Below, in pieces: positions 45,226-54,460 of a stretch of 64,000 bases of DNA. Positions within the stretch are counted from its first letter, which is position 1, and each line of letters opens with the position of its first letter. The notes under the pieces were generated by a model that saw only the letters and a list, made by a program, of their open reading frames with translations, had not been told where the DNA came from and searched no databases. Position numbers and translations under genes: made by a program. Source of the stretch: Desulfatitalea sp. BRH_c12 (GTDB lineage Bacteria; Desulfobacterota; Desulfobacteria; Desulfobacterales; Desulfosarcinaceae); NCBI GenBank assembly GCA_000961655.1, contig LADR01000045.1:186001-250000 (forward strand), read 5' to 3'.

Positions 45226-47475
45226 ATGCTGAAAATCAGAAGAATTCATGACGATTTACTACCGATCAATCGGGAAATCCTCAAACAGGTGCAACAGATC
45301 CTGCGCACGCGCTTCAGCCAGGCCTCGGAAGAAGAGATTGAACGCATCGGAGAAAAGCTGCGCAATCCATTCAAGCAACGTTTTCGCGCCATCTTGCTGA
45401 TTGCCGAAAATTTGCGCCGCAAAGTCTCCGGTTTTGCCATGCTGCTGCATGAACCCGAAATCGGTTTTTGCTACCTGGATTGGATCGCTTTGGCCCGCGG
45501 CACCACCGGCGGGGGCATCGGCGGCGCGCTGTACGACAGGGTACGCGGCGAAGCTGCCGCCCTGGAAGCCAAGGGCCTTTATTTCGAAAGTCTGCCCGAT
45601 GACCCCCAGAGTTGCCCCGACCCCACCATCCTCAGGCAAAATCGATCGCGGCTGCGCTTTTACGAACACTATGGCGCGCGCCCTATTATCAATACGGCTT
45701 ACGAAACACCGGTCCATCCCCAGGAAACCTGCATGCCGCATCTGGTCTACGATGCGCTAGACCGGCCGGAACCCTTGCGACCGGCCTTTGCACGCAAAGT
45801 GGTGCGCGCCATCCTCGAACGTAAATATGCAGAATACTGCCCGCCGGAATATGTTGACAAAGTCGTCTCTTCGTTTCGCGACGATCCGGTTCGCCTGCGA
45901 CCGTTGCGCTACGTGAAACCCGAGGCGGTGCAGAGCGTGGTCGCCAACCGCCTGACCGAACAGGTGGCTCTGATCGTCAACGACAAACATGATATTCACC
46001 ACGTGCATGAACGTGGATACGTAGAAGCGCCTGTGCGGGTCAAAAGTATTCTCAGTGCGCTCGAGGGCAGTGGCATGTTCACGATCAGCCAACCGCGCGC
46101 CTTCAGCGAGAAGTATATCACCGCCGTTCACGATGCCGATCTGGTCAACTATCTGCGCCGCGCCTGCGCCGAGATGCCCGAGGGCAAGTCACTCTACCCT
46201 TATATCTTTCCCATCCGCAACAAAACCCGCCCACCCAAGGAGCCTTCGGTTTTGTCGGGATATTACTGCATCGACACCTTCACGCCCATCAACCGCAACG
46301 TCTATCCGGCCGCGCGGCGCGGGGTGGATTGCACCTTGACGGCCGCTGCGGAAATCCTGGCTGGCCGCCGGATCGCCTACGCTCTGGTGCGCCCCCCCGG
46401 TCATCATGCCGAGCGACGGGCATTCGGTGGTTTTTGCTACTTCAACAACAACGCTATCGCAGCCCAATACTTATGCGCCCATGGTCGCGTGGCCATTCTG
46501 GATATCGATTTTCACCACGGCAACGGTCAGCAGGATGCCTTTTACCGACGCTCCGACGTTCTGACGATCTCCATTCACGGCCATCCGCGCTTTGCCTATC
46601 CTTATTTCAGCGGATTTGAAGATGAAATCGGTGAAGGCGAAGGTGAAGGCTTCAACTGGAACCTGCCGCTGCCCGAAGCGGTCGACGGCCCGCACTATCG
46701 CAAAGCGCTGGGAAAAGCGATTCAGCGCATCCACACCTTCAAACCCCATTTCCTGATCGTGGCCCTCGGCGTGGACACCGCCAAAGGCGATCCGACCGGC
46801 ACCTGGCAACTGACCGGCAAAGACTTTGACGCCAACGGCCGCTTGATCGGTGCCATGGGCATGCCCACGCTGGTCGTCCAGGAAGGCGGCTACCGCACCC
46901 GCACGCTGGGGGCCAGCGTATTCAACTTCTTCAAGGGACTGGTGGCCGCCAATACCCGCGCGATCCCGTTTCCCAACGGCACCGGCACTTTGCAAGATTT
47001 TCAATGGCGCCACAAGCTGCAAGCCGAAGACCCCGCACGCATCCGCCAACTGGTGGCTGCCACCGGCTTTTTCAACCCTGAAGAAATCGGTGTGGCCGAA
47101 GAACTGGCCCATGAACGTCTGGCCAAAGGCGACGCCAGCGGCTACTTTTTCCTGATCGCCGAGCACCAGGGCCGCATGGCTGGGTACAGCTGCTATGGTC
47201 CTATCGCCGGCAGCGCCAACAGCTACGACCTATACTGGATCGCCGTGCACCCCGAATTTCAACGTCGCGGCATAGGCCGGCGCATGATGGCCAAAACCGA
47301 ACGCCTCATTCACAAGGCCGGTGGCCGTCGCATCTACGTCGAAACCTCCCAACGCACAGACTACACCAGCACCCGTATCTTTTACGAAAACTGCGGCTAC
47401 CGCCTGGAAGCCCTGTTGGCGGACTTTTACGGGCCAGGCGATGGCAAGGCGATTTATTGCAAGGTTATGACCTGA
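45226..47475 (+). CDS. GNAT-HDAC-GNAT triple-domain protein
   Basis: A 749-residue fusion. Residues about 1-165 resemble a GNAT acetyltransferase (CYLDWIALARGTTGGGIGGALYDRV for the acetyl-CoA loop, LRFYEHYGARPI at its end). Residues about 240-585 are a class II histone-deacetylase/acetylpolyamine-amidohydrolase domain with RPPGHHAERRAFGGFCYFNN (His393/394), zinc ligands Asp428 and His430 in DIDFHHGNG, Asp517 in ALGVDTAKGDP, and QEGGY. Residues about 610-749 are a second GNAT (LYWIAVHPEFQRRGIGRRM, FYENCGYRLEA). The deacetylase site looks intact; the first GNAT is more divergent. One protein could thus add and remove acetyl groups from an amine. It follows the aminomutase/ligase genes past the mobile element, so an acetylated lysine, beta-lysine or polyamine substrate is a reasonable guess. 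Confidence 0.85.
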   Translation: MLKIRRIHDDLLPINREILKQVQQILRTRFSQASEEEIERIGEKLRNPFKQRFRAILLIAENLRRKVSGFAMLLHEPEIGFCYLDWIALARGTTGGGIGGALYDRVRGEAAALEAKGLYFESLPDDPQSCPDPTILRQNRSRLRFYEHYGARPIINTAYETPVHPQETCMPHLVYDALDRPEPLRPAFARKVVRAILERKYAEYCPPEYVDKVVSSFRDDPVRLRPLRYVKPEAVQSVVANRLTEQVALIVNDKHDIHHVHERGYVEAPVRVKSILSALEGSGMFTISQPRAFSEKYITAVHDADLVNYLRRACAEMPEGKSLYPYIFPIRNKTRPPKEPSVLSGYYCIDTFTPINRNVYPAARRGVDCTLTAAAEILAGRRIAYALVRPPGHHAERRAFGGFCYFNNNAIAAQYLCAHGRVAILDIDFHHGNGQQDAFYRRSDVLTISIHGHPRFAYPYFSGFEDEIGEGEGEGFNWNLPLPEAVDGPHYRKALGKAIQRIHTFKPHFLIVALGVDTAKGDPTGTWQLTGKDFDANGRLIGAMGMPTLVVQEGGYRTRTLGASVFNFFKGLVAANTRAIPFPNGTGTLQDFQWRHKLQAEDPARIRQLVAATGFFNPEEIGVAEELAHERLAKGDASGYFFLIAEHQGRMAGYSCYGPIAGSANSYDLYWIAVHPEFQRRGIGRRMMAKTERLIHKAGGRRIYVETSQRTDYTSTRIFYENCGYRLEALLADFYGPGDGKAIYCKVMT

Positions 47476-47711
47476 ATTAAGCACTCAAAGGATGGTCTAT
47501 CGGCACCTGGAAATGTTTGCAGTTCAACTCAGATGTTAAAATTTTTAAACGCTGGAAGACCTGGAGTTGATCAACCACTCAGAAACGGGTACTACCAAAT
47601 AATCTATAGAGGTTCGATCGATACCTTGAATGGCATTATTCGATGCCCCTATCCATTGCCCTTGATCGCCACAGCAATGGACAGGGGTAAAAAAGAGCGC
47701 TCAGAACGTTT

Positions 47712-48053
47712 TTAATTCAATTCTTTGTCTTCAACGGGCGGCTCCCATTGCGCCAGGGAGTCGCGCCCCAATGCATATTCTACAATCTTATTGACCGGTT
47801 CACCGCTATTGTCCACGTAGTACCTGAGGGTCACCACGCTGCCGATTTTAAGATCCACTTCAATTCTCTGACTTGCCGGGTAATAGCTGATGCCATTCCC
47901 ATCCAACTCGATGGCGCCATCCCGAACCGACGTTACTGTCCCTGAGACGAGTTCGGTTTCAATATATATTCCTGCATAGCCATGCAACGGAATCAAGCAC
48001 AGGCAGATAAGCAGAATATAAGAATGGAAGGTAACTTTATTTCGAGAAAACAT
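47712..48053 (-). CDS. Small periplasmic protein at the end of the pilus operon (PilY2-like position)
   Basis: A 113-residue protein with a signal peptide (cut near HGYAG) and a small mature domain containing SGTVTSVRDGAIELDGNGISYYP and VVTLRYYVDNSGE, which looks like a beta-barrel or OB-type fold. AGGAGG precedes the ATG by 11 bases. It starts 49 bases after the PilY1 stop and is read in the same direction. In Pseudomonas aeruginosa the gene after pilY1 is pilY2, encoding a periplasmic protein of about 115 residues; size and position agree, but sequence similarity could not be tested. Confidence 0.65.
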   Translation of the reverse strand: MFSRNKVTFHSYILLICLCLIPLHGYAGIYIETELVSGTVTSVRDGAIELDGNGISYYPASQRIEVDLKIGSVVTLRYYVDNSGEPVNKIVEYALGRDSLAQWEPPVEDKELN

Positions 48054-48102
48054 GATTCTTCTGACCTCCTGAAATAGTAAAGTGGATTACTCCCATGCGA
48101 TC

Positions 48103-51100
48103 TTACGGCTGTTGGCTGTTTCCTTCCCGCCAATAGTAGAGTTCAAGACCCAAGGGGGGGCCTGGGATCTTGAATTCATCACCCGGGTCACCTTCCCCAT
48201 CGGGATCACCCGGGCCGATGATTCTTCCACCCATCATAGCCATGGCACCGGCCTGCCCCTTTCTGGAGATGATGGAAAACCCGGAGGGAAGGCCGAAAAT
48301 GTTGTTGATCTTTTTGTATCGGTCGGTCACATTAAATGTGTAACTATCGTTGCCATCATTATCCGTATTTAAATTAAACGCCGCAGTGCCATCGCTGTAA
48401 TTCAATGAATAGCTGAAACCATTGCCTTGGGGGTTGCATGGATCCTGAATGGATGGCTGATAACTTGTAAAGTAGAGAATACCTGCATAAAGTTCTACTT
48501 TCGACAATATCGCTTCCCCCTCGTGATTGTCCCTGTCGGCGGAAGTGTCGTTGTCGATGGTGGCCCCATACTTGCAGTGGCTGCACGCGGTTGCATCGCC
48601 CTGATCTTCCAGAATTACATACCAGCCTTTGGCATCATTTTCATTGTCCCCGTTTTCAAGAGCCGGTGTTCCTGATGAATTGTACTCGGCGTCATCGGTG
48701 AGGTATCCGCGCAACGTGGCCTTCGTCAGGCCGGTCAATGTTGTGCTCTCGCCCAACTCGTCGCATGACAAGTTGAGCAGGTGATTTTCAGTGTAGGGCG
48801 GTGTCGAAACTTTTACGCTTGCCCCAGTCTCCGTGTTCTTGGCCGTCACGGAAGTATCATCATAAATGGCATAAAATCGGTTGCGGGTTATGGTGTGGGT
48901 AGGATGCTCCCTATCGCCGGTACCTATATACAAACTGGCAATATCATACTGACCACTGAAGGTGGTGTCCTTGAAACCATAATTGCCGGCATCGAAATAG
49001 TCGCCCGCGCCGCCCCATGAGACTGCTGGTGGATAAAAGGTTTTGCGCCCCTGATCGCTGGTGTCGACGCCCTGTTTAAATTGTCCGCTGCCGCTGGTGC
49101 TGCCCGGATTGCCTGAAAAGATAGGGTTGACTTTCCAGCCATTCTCTTTAAGAGAGTAGGTTCCCTCGCTTTCAGCGACCTCGAACTTGTACACCAGTTT
49201 GTAGATATTGGTGTAGATATCCGGCGCGTAGACAGTGTCAAGAACGTTGGTTTTTTTCCCCTCGCGCATCACGCCGGCGTCTTTGTAATAATAGGAGTAG
49301 GTGCTGGATATCAGCGCCGGGGTAGCGGGAAAGCAGAATTTCATCGAACTCAACTTTTGGCTGGCGCCGGTGGTCACGTTAGATGTGCCAAAGGTCACTG
49401 AAAAAGGAAGGACCGCATTGCCTCCCAGCGTCACCGTGTTTTGGGGATTATCGATATCCACTGCGAAAATACCGCGCCCATATTCATTCTTGTCCGGGTT
49501 GTAGCGATCATAGACATCATTATTGTTGATGTCTTGCTCAACATTGGTTTTGCTCCATTCGGCATTGACAATAGTGCCGTTGGCAGCATAGGGGGTGCCA
49601 TTGTTGTCAATATCAAGAAACGGTTCCGGATATGAATCCTCTTCGGGGTCGTACCCTCCGGTAAACACGACAATATCCTTGAAAGTGATCGCACCCGTAG
49701 CGGAATTGAGACCCACGGGAATCGATGCAACCTGCGGTTTGGCCCAGGATTGGACCATTTCGGCATTGCTGTACTGCCACGCTACGTCCCAATTGGCGGA
49801 ATCGCTGTCGGAGACATCCAGACACCAGTAAGATCCACCCCCGCGCCTGAGACCGAAAATAAGGTACTTGGGTTTTTGGTCGCGGCGATACAGGGTAATC
49901 TCGCCGTCCACCATATCCACAAGGGGCGTGGTGGGCAACAATTTCAAATTCGGCAATACATCCGGTGGAATGAAAGCGAACTTTTCACTGCCGTCACTAT
50001 CGTCGAACACATGCAGCATACCGTCATTGGCGCCCACAACGATGTAGCGGGCTTCGAGGACGCTGATATCACTTTCATCATAATAGTCCACCACCACCGG
50101 ACTGGAATGAATGATGCTGCCTAAAGCCCAATCCCTGTAGGCCAGCGGCGCACCTGTTTCCGCGTCCGCTTTGTCGGTGTAACCATACACATAATTGATT
50201 ATTTCGTTTCGTCTCACATCATCGTCCACACCCAACTGGGCGGCGGTGATATTGGCCTGATCAACTTTGGTCATTGTACTGTCCACATACGTGAAAATGG
50301 GGCGCTCATAGAAATTGGTGCCCGCATTGAAAGCAGCCACAACCTGTTCGGTAAGCACCTCGCCCACGCCATCTTCCTTCACGTCATGGCTGCCGTAAAC
50401 GTCCGCGTCATTGGCATCGTTATCGTCTCCCCAGAATGCCGCCGCGTTATCTAAAAATTCACCGGAACTGTTAATGGCTGGGCGGTTTTGCGCATCGTAA
50501 AGCATCCACAGATAGGGGCGGGCCGTGCTGCCGTCGCCCAATTTGTACTTTTTGAGATTGCCGACCCAACTCTGGCTGTCTTGAGGAAGAAAAAGGCCCA
50601 TATAGAGATCGTCGCCATTTTGAATTTTATTGGCCGCATCCACGGAAACCACCGGCGCGGTAAATGAGATGGCTTCCGTCATCTGAAGGCCGATGGCATA
50701 GAATGCGGCCACCAGCTGCTCCCTGTTGCGTGCAGCAATATACATTCCACCCGAGTCCCGGGCGGCATCCTCCAGAAGAGGATGATCCGCGCCAAAGGCG
50801 ATATGGTGGGTCGTCACATTGACATAAGAGTTGGCCGGATCGGCCACCTCGGATTTGTCCATCCAACTGTGCGTGTACAACCAATGGCTGACATCGTCGT
50901 AATAGTTAGGCGGGGTGTTAGTTTTGTACTGAAAGGGGTCAGCCGTCCAGTCGTCCTCGTCCCAATCCTGGAAGGTGACGCCCGCAATACGATTCCAATC
51001 ATCATCGACGGAAGGGAACCCGTCCGTCACTGAGATGATATAGTTTTTGCGGCAGTTAAGATTGTCCAGGATTTGGTTTTTAGCATAGTAGCCTTTTTCA

Positions 51101-52551
51101 AACACATCCTGAAGCGCCTCGCCCATTGGCGTGCCGCCACCAGCAGTCACCTTGTTGATCTCAATGACGACGTTGTTCCGATTGACATCATCGTTGTCAT
51201 TGGGATTGAGCGGGGTCAGAATCTTGGCGCCATCGCCATTGTTGTAATGGGCGAACCCCCAGTTCATCTTGCCATGGAAATCCAGCAGAGCATATTGCAT
51301 GGCTTCTTTGGCACTATCCAGACGCGTCTGCATCTTATAAGAACCACTGTTATCAGCGACTCGAATCTGATCTATCTGAAAACCGGTGCCCTGATTCTGT
51401 TCTCCGCTGAACATTGCAATTTTGACAGTATCGCCGTTTATGGTCACCGACCATCCATCAGACGGTTTGGTGTTGTTGTCATATTGGACTATTTTATTAC
51501 CTCGGCCATCATAGAGGGCTACATAATCGCCAGCATCATAATACCCTGTCCATTTGCTCGTCTTTATGTACTCCTTTGTCGGATTGACGTCAAAAGCGGA
51601 AAAATGCACCTGAATCTGGGAGGCGCCTCCGTGATGGATCGTCTCAATGATGTTGTTAAGCTTCAGATTGTTTGCATAGAGCCCGCTTTCGGGATACTTA
51701 ATGGTTTTACCAAGGGTGGCCCAGTCCTCGGGGGAAGAGAGCAGCACCTGTTCATAGCGCCAGGGTTCATTGGTTTTGCCTGTCGGAACAGATGAATACG
51801 TCAGGTTATAAACCTTTTGCATATTGGCCCAGTTGCCTGTGACAAAAAAATAGATGTCGTTGTCTCCAGACTCGGCTTCATTGAGACTTGCCGGATCGTG
51901 CGTTTCGCCGACGCCCTCATAGCCACTGAAATAGAACCCCGGCGCATCCAGCAACCCCGCAAAACCGTTTTCTATCCGTGTGCCCTCGTAAAGCGTGACC
52001 CAATCATCCAGTTTAATGTCTTGCCCCAAGGGCAGCCGCTCGCCATCCAATAAAATGTAGCCGTTGTCATCGGTGGTGAGGCGTTGTGTCCCGCTGCCGT
52101 CCCATGATAGCGTTCCGGCAGCATCGATCAGGGTGTGCGTATCGACAAGGCTGGGCTCCCAATACCAACCAAGTTTCGGCTTACCTGCGTCACCTGTGAA
52201 GGCCACGGTTTTGCCTTTGATAGTGGCGGTAGACATACCGACAGGTCCCTTCATCAGGTAGACCTTCCTTCGGGTCAGGTGGTCTACAGCAGCAGTGAGA
52301 GTCTTATCCGTTATATGGGCAAGCTTCTCTAAAGAGTCGTACATGACCCCGTAATCCTTACTGGACTCATAGACGCCAAAATCCATACTCCCCGAACTGT
52401 CCATAAGGATATAGCAGTTCTGCTTGGCATTGATCTGGTAGATATCCGTGTCCTTGGCTGTGGCCAGACCGGCAATGCAAACAGCGGCCAAAAAGATACA
52501 AATGCAATACAACGCTTTGGTTTTTGATCCGCGTATATTGAATAAAGACAT
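48103..52551 (-). CDS. pilY1: Type IV pilus tip adhesin/assembly factor PilY1
   Basis: A 1482-residue secreted protein. After a signal peptide (cut near GLATAKD) a von Willebrand A-like region begins at once with the metal site DSSGS (Asp51). The second half contains the PilC/PilY1 beta-propeller: EARYIVVGANDGMLHVFDD, EKFAFIPPDVLPNL, YLIFGLRRGGGSYWCLDVSD, DIVVFTGGYD and SLYIGTGDREHP. A Ca2+-binding-like loop rich in Asp/Asn lies at EQDINNNDVYDRYNPDKNE. PilY1 sits at the pilus tip and controls extension, retraction and adhesion. GGAGG precedes the ATG. It is downstream of four minor-pilin genes in one operon, as in Pseudomonas and Desulfobacterota. Confidence 0.93.
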   Translation of the reverse strand: MSLFNIRGSKTKALYCICIFLAAVCIAGLATAKDTDIYQINAKQNCYILMDSSGSMDFGVYESSKDYGVMYDSLEKLAHITDKTLTAAVDHLTRRKVYLMKGPVGMSTATIKGKTVAFTGDAGKPKLGWYWEPSLVDTHTLIDAAGTLSWDGSGTQRLTTDDNGYILLDGERLPLGQDIKLDDWVTLYEGTRIENGFAGLLDAPGFYFSGYEGVGETHDPASLNEAESGDNDIYFFVTGNWANMQKVYNLTYSSVPTGKTNEPWRYEQVLLSSPEDWATLGKTIKYPESGLYANNLKLNNIIETIHHGGASQIQVHFSAFDVNPTKEYIKTSKWTGYYDAGDYVALYDGRGNKIVQYDNNTKPSDGWSVTINGDTVKIAMFSGEQNQGTGFQIDQIRVADNSGSYKMQTRLDSAKEAMQYALLDFHGKMNWGFAHYNNGDGAKILTPLNPNDNDDVNRNNVVIEINKVTAGGGTPMGEALQDVFEKGYYAKNQILDNLNCRKNYIISVTDGFPSVDDDWNRIAGVTFQDWDEDDWTADPFQYKTNTPPNYYDDVSHWLYTHSWMDKSEVADPANSYVNVTTHHIAFGADHPLLEDAARDSGGMYIAARNREQLVAAFYAIGLQMTEAISFTAPVVSVDAANKIQNGDDLYMGLFLPQDSQSWVGNLKKYKLGDGSTARPYLWMLYDAQNRPAINSSGEFLDNAAAFWGDDNDANDADVYGSHDVKEDGVGEVLTEQVVAAFNAGTNFYERPIFTYVDSTMTKVDQANITAAQLGVDDDVRRNEIINYVYGYTDKADAETGAPLAYRDWALGSIIHSSPVVVDYYDESDISVLEARYIVVGANDGMLHVFDDSDGSEKFAFIPPDVLPNLKLLPTTPLVDMVDGEITLYRRDQKPKYLIFGLRRGGGSYWCLDVSDSDSANWDVAWQYSNAEMVQSWAKPQVASIPVGLNSATGAITFKDIVVFTGGYDPEEDSYPEPFLDIDNNGTPYAANGTIVNAEWSKTNVEQDINNNDVYDRYNPDKNEYGRGIFAVDIDNPQNTVTLGGNAVLPFSVTFGTSNVTTGASQKLSSMKFCFPATPALISSTYSYYYKDAGVMREGKKTNVLDTVYAPDIYTNIYKLVYKFEVAESEGTYSLKENGWKVNPIFSGNPGSTSGSGQFKQGVDTSDQGRKTFYPPAVSWGGAGDYFDAGNYGFKDTTFSGQYDIASLYIGTGDREHPTHTITRNRFYAIYDDTSVTAKNTETGASVKVSTPPYTENHLLNLSCDELGESTTLTGLTKATLRGYLTDDAEYNSSGTPALENGDNENDAKGWYVILEDQGDATACSHCKYGATIDNDTSADRDNHEGEAILSKVELYAGILYFTSYQPSIQDPCNPQGNGFSYSLNYSDGTAAFNLNTDNDGNDSYTFNVTDRYKKINNIFGLPSGFSIISRKGQAGAMAMMGGRIIGPGDPDGEGDPGDEFKIPGPPLGLELYYWREGNSQQP

Positions 52552-52568
52552 ACTACCTCCGATTTGCT

Positions 52569-53168
52569 TTACTTAAGACCGATTTTCATTCCACCAAGTT
52601 CGATCGCGACCTGCTTTACACCGTTAACTCTGAATTTATAAGCAGCGACACTCCCGGCATTATATCCCTTTAGCGCTTTGTCGCTCGCGCCCAGATAAGT
52701 GACCAGGTAGGCATAGTCAAAGCGGTCGTCGGTAGCATCCTGCAAGAGATTCTCATGAGGCCAGTATCTTTTGTCGACCACCTGTTCGTCGCGTGTCAGA
52801 TCGTTGAAGGCTTTCGGGAAAGTACCGGAAATTTTGATGTCACCGCCGGGATCGTAATCTGCTGAGGGCGGCACGAGAATTTGATCAAACTGCTCGGGGT
52901 TTGCGATTTCATACCACTCATAGGCCCCGGTTCTGGCAAAGCCAACTTTGCTGGCATTGATTTGAGCGCCGCCCTCGGATGTATTGAGATCTTCTATCCA
53001 TTGCTGCTCGTTGCCGGAAATTTTGATTTCGGTGACTGATGTCTGGGCCGCCATAATGCCAAGGGTCGTTAAAACAACGAGCACCAACAAACAAACAATC
53101 AGCGCCGATCCGCTCTCATCGTAAGGAAAATATTGATCTGGTATTCTTTTCGGATGATATTTGGTCAT
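52569..53168 (-). CDS. pilX: PilX-like minor pilin
   Basis: A 199-residue protein with the PilX N-terminal pattern DESGSALIVCLLVLVVLTTLGIMAAQT followed by TEIKISGNEQQW, typical of the PilX_N family; it lacks the usual Glu5 GFTLIE motif. One membrane helix near residues 20-42 and a periplasmic globular part. Minor pilins of this kind form the pilus initiation complex with PilV, PilW, FimT/FimU and PilY1. It begins 11 bases after the PilV stop and ends 17 bases before PilY1. Confidence 0.85.
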   Translation of the reverse strand: MTKYHPKRIPDQYFPYDESGSALIVCLLVLVVLTTLGIMAAQTSVTEIKISGNEQQWIEDLNTSEGGAQINASKVGFARTGAYEWYEIANPEQFDQILVPPSADYDPGGDIKISGTFPKAFNDLTRDEQVVDKRYWPHENLLQDATDDRFDYAYLVTYLGASDKALKGYNAGSVAAYKFRVNGVKQVAIELGGMKIGLK

Positions 53169-53179
53169 ATTCAGTTTTC

Positions 53180-53713
53180 CTATAGTGAGGCTTTTTGATT
53201 GTTGTATTTAACGGCAGTCATTTCGAGATGATTTCTGCCCAACGGTGTACTCCAATACATGAATAGTTTGATGGTGCAGAAAGGCGTTGGTGCGCCGGCC
53301 GTTCCCACGGTGACATCTTGTTGCACATTCCAAAAAAGCTGATAGCGTCTTCCCGTCCCATCGATGATAGTATTGCCATCCACTTGGTAGCTGCTGTTTA
53401 AGACCGGAAGCAGCGCAGGATCGAATACGTGATCGGCGGCGCTGGGGTCGGGGTTGGTTCCCGCGGAAGCCCTGCCCGCATCCAGATCGCCATTTACTTC
53501 AGTCAGATTGCCGTCATCAAAGGGGAGTCTCTTGAGCTCCTCGAAAATTGCGGAAGCGATAGCGTTGGCCTGAGTCCTGTCGAAGGCGCTCTTGTTATGG
53601 AGAATCGACCGATACTGCAGATTGGCGATGGCCAGTATTCCTATGGTAAAAATAAACAGGGCGATAAGGACTTCCACCAAAGAAAATCCGTCTCTGACTT
53701 TTAAGCTTTGCAT
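53180..53713 (-). CDS. pilV: PilV-like type IV pilus minor pilin
   Basis: A 177-residue prepilin with a short leader ending in DGFSLVEVLIALFIFTIGILAIANLQ: prepilin peptidase should cut after the Gly, and the Glu5 of the mature protein is present. The rest has FEELKRLPFDD and TDGTGRRYQLFWNVQQ, characteristic of the PilV/type IV pilus modification protein family. It overlaps nearly end to end with PilW (one base gap) and precedes PilX, so it is in the fimT-pilW-pilV-pilX-pilY1 operon. Confidence 0.87.
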   Translation of the reverse strand: MQSLKVRDGFSLVEVLIALFIFTIGILAIANLQYRSILHNKSAFDRTQANAIASAIFEELKRLPFDDGNLTEVNGDLDAGRASAGTNPDPSAADHVFDPALLPVLNSSYQVDGNTIIDGTGRRYQLFWNVQQDVTVGTAGAPTPFCTIKLFMYWSTPLGRNHLEMTAVKYNNQKASL

Positions 53714-53714
53714 C

Positions 53715-54455
53715 CTAAAACCCCTTGTTCCGGCTTTGAATGGTGGTCACCGATAACCTACGCCTGAAACCGTCGTTGAATGGTCCCCAAACTGTGCCCG
53801 AAGGCGCTGTGTAAGTGGCGCCGTTGGAAAATTTGGGATCTTGCTGCGAGGCTCTCGCCAGCATGGCCACTTGTACTGCTCGAATGCTATTGAGATTCAC
53901 TTGGGATGTAATTGGGGAAGCGATGAAGGCGCCATTTTCGTCTATGTATCTAAACTCCACGCGCTCTATATTTTCTGCGATAGGTTGAAAAACTGCTGGA
54001 GTGGCTCCGTTAACATCTCTTCTGCAAAAATTAACCGCCGCGGTGCCATCAGGGATCCCGTCACCGTTTGCGTCAACCGTCGGGTCGAATCCAAAAACGA
54101 TATCCTCGTTGGGATCCAACACATCGCCATCTTCCTGGTTCGGATTGACGGCATGGCCGGCAATGTCGCGGGTAAAACGGAGCTGACCGGCAGTCGCCGT
54201 GACAAAACCCGCACCGGACATTTGGGTGGGATCACACCCAGCCTCGCGGACATCACGGGACAGCATCAGCATGGCCGCCCTGATATTCTGCTGCATCTCA
54301 ACCACTTGATTCTGAGCAAAATACGATTTTTGCTGGGTCAAATAGGTCGCATAGACGGCTGCCATCACGATGGCACCAAGTAGCATGGCAATTAACAATT
54401 CGATCAATGTAAAGCCGCCCGCCTGCAAATTTATTCTTTCTTTTTTTCTTTTCAT
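53715..54455 (-). CDS. pilW: PilW-like type IV pilus minor pilin
   Basis: A 246-residue prepilin; leader MKRKKERINLQAG then FTLIELLIAMLLGAIVMAAVYATYL. The Gly/Phe cleavage site and mature Glu5 are present. LMLSRDVREAGCDPTQMSGAG is a conserved PilW stretch, and RAVQVAMLAR with a C-terminal RRRLSVTTIQSRN matches the end of the family. The reading frame runs 32 codons further upstream into the FimT gene end, but the ATG at 54455 begins at the basic leader, with GGAA before it, and is preferred. Part of the pilus operon. Confidence 0.88.
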   Translation of the reverse strand: MKRKKERINLQAGGFTLIELLIAMLLGAIVMAAVYATYLTQQKSYFAQNQVVEMQQNIRAAMLMLSRDVREAGCDPTQMSGAGFVTATAGQLRFTRDIAGHAVNPNQEDGDVLDPNEDIVFGFDPTVDANGDGIPDGTAAVNFCRRDVNGATPAVFQPIAENIERVEFRYIDENGAFIASPITSQVNLNSIRAVQVAMLARASQQDPKFSNGATYTAPSGTVWGPFNDGFRRRLSVTTIQSRNKGF

Positions 54456-54460
54456 AATGG

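Noticed and set aside
47650-47710. Stem CCCCT.TCCATTGC / GCAATGGA.AGGGG after the GNAT-HDAC gene
   Set aside because: The stem has a mismatch and is followed by A-rich, not T-rich, sequence on the plus strand, so it was not listed as a terminator.
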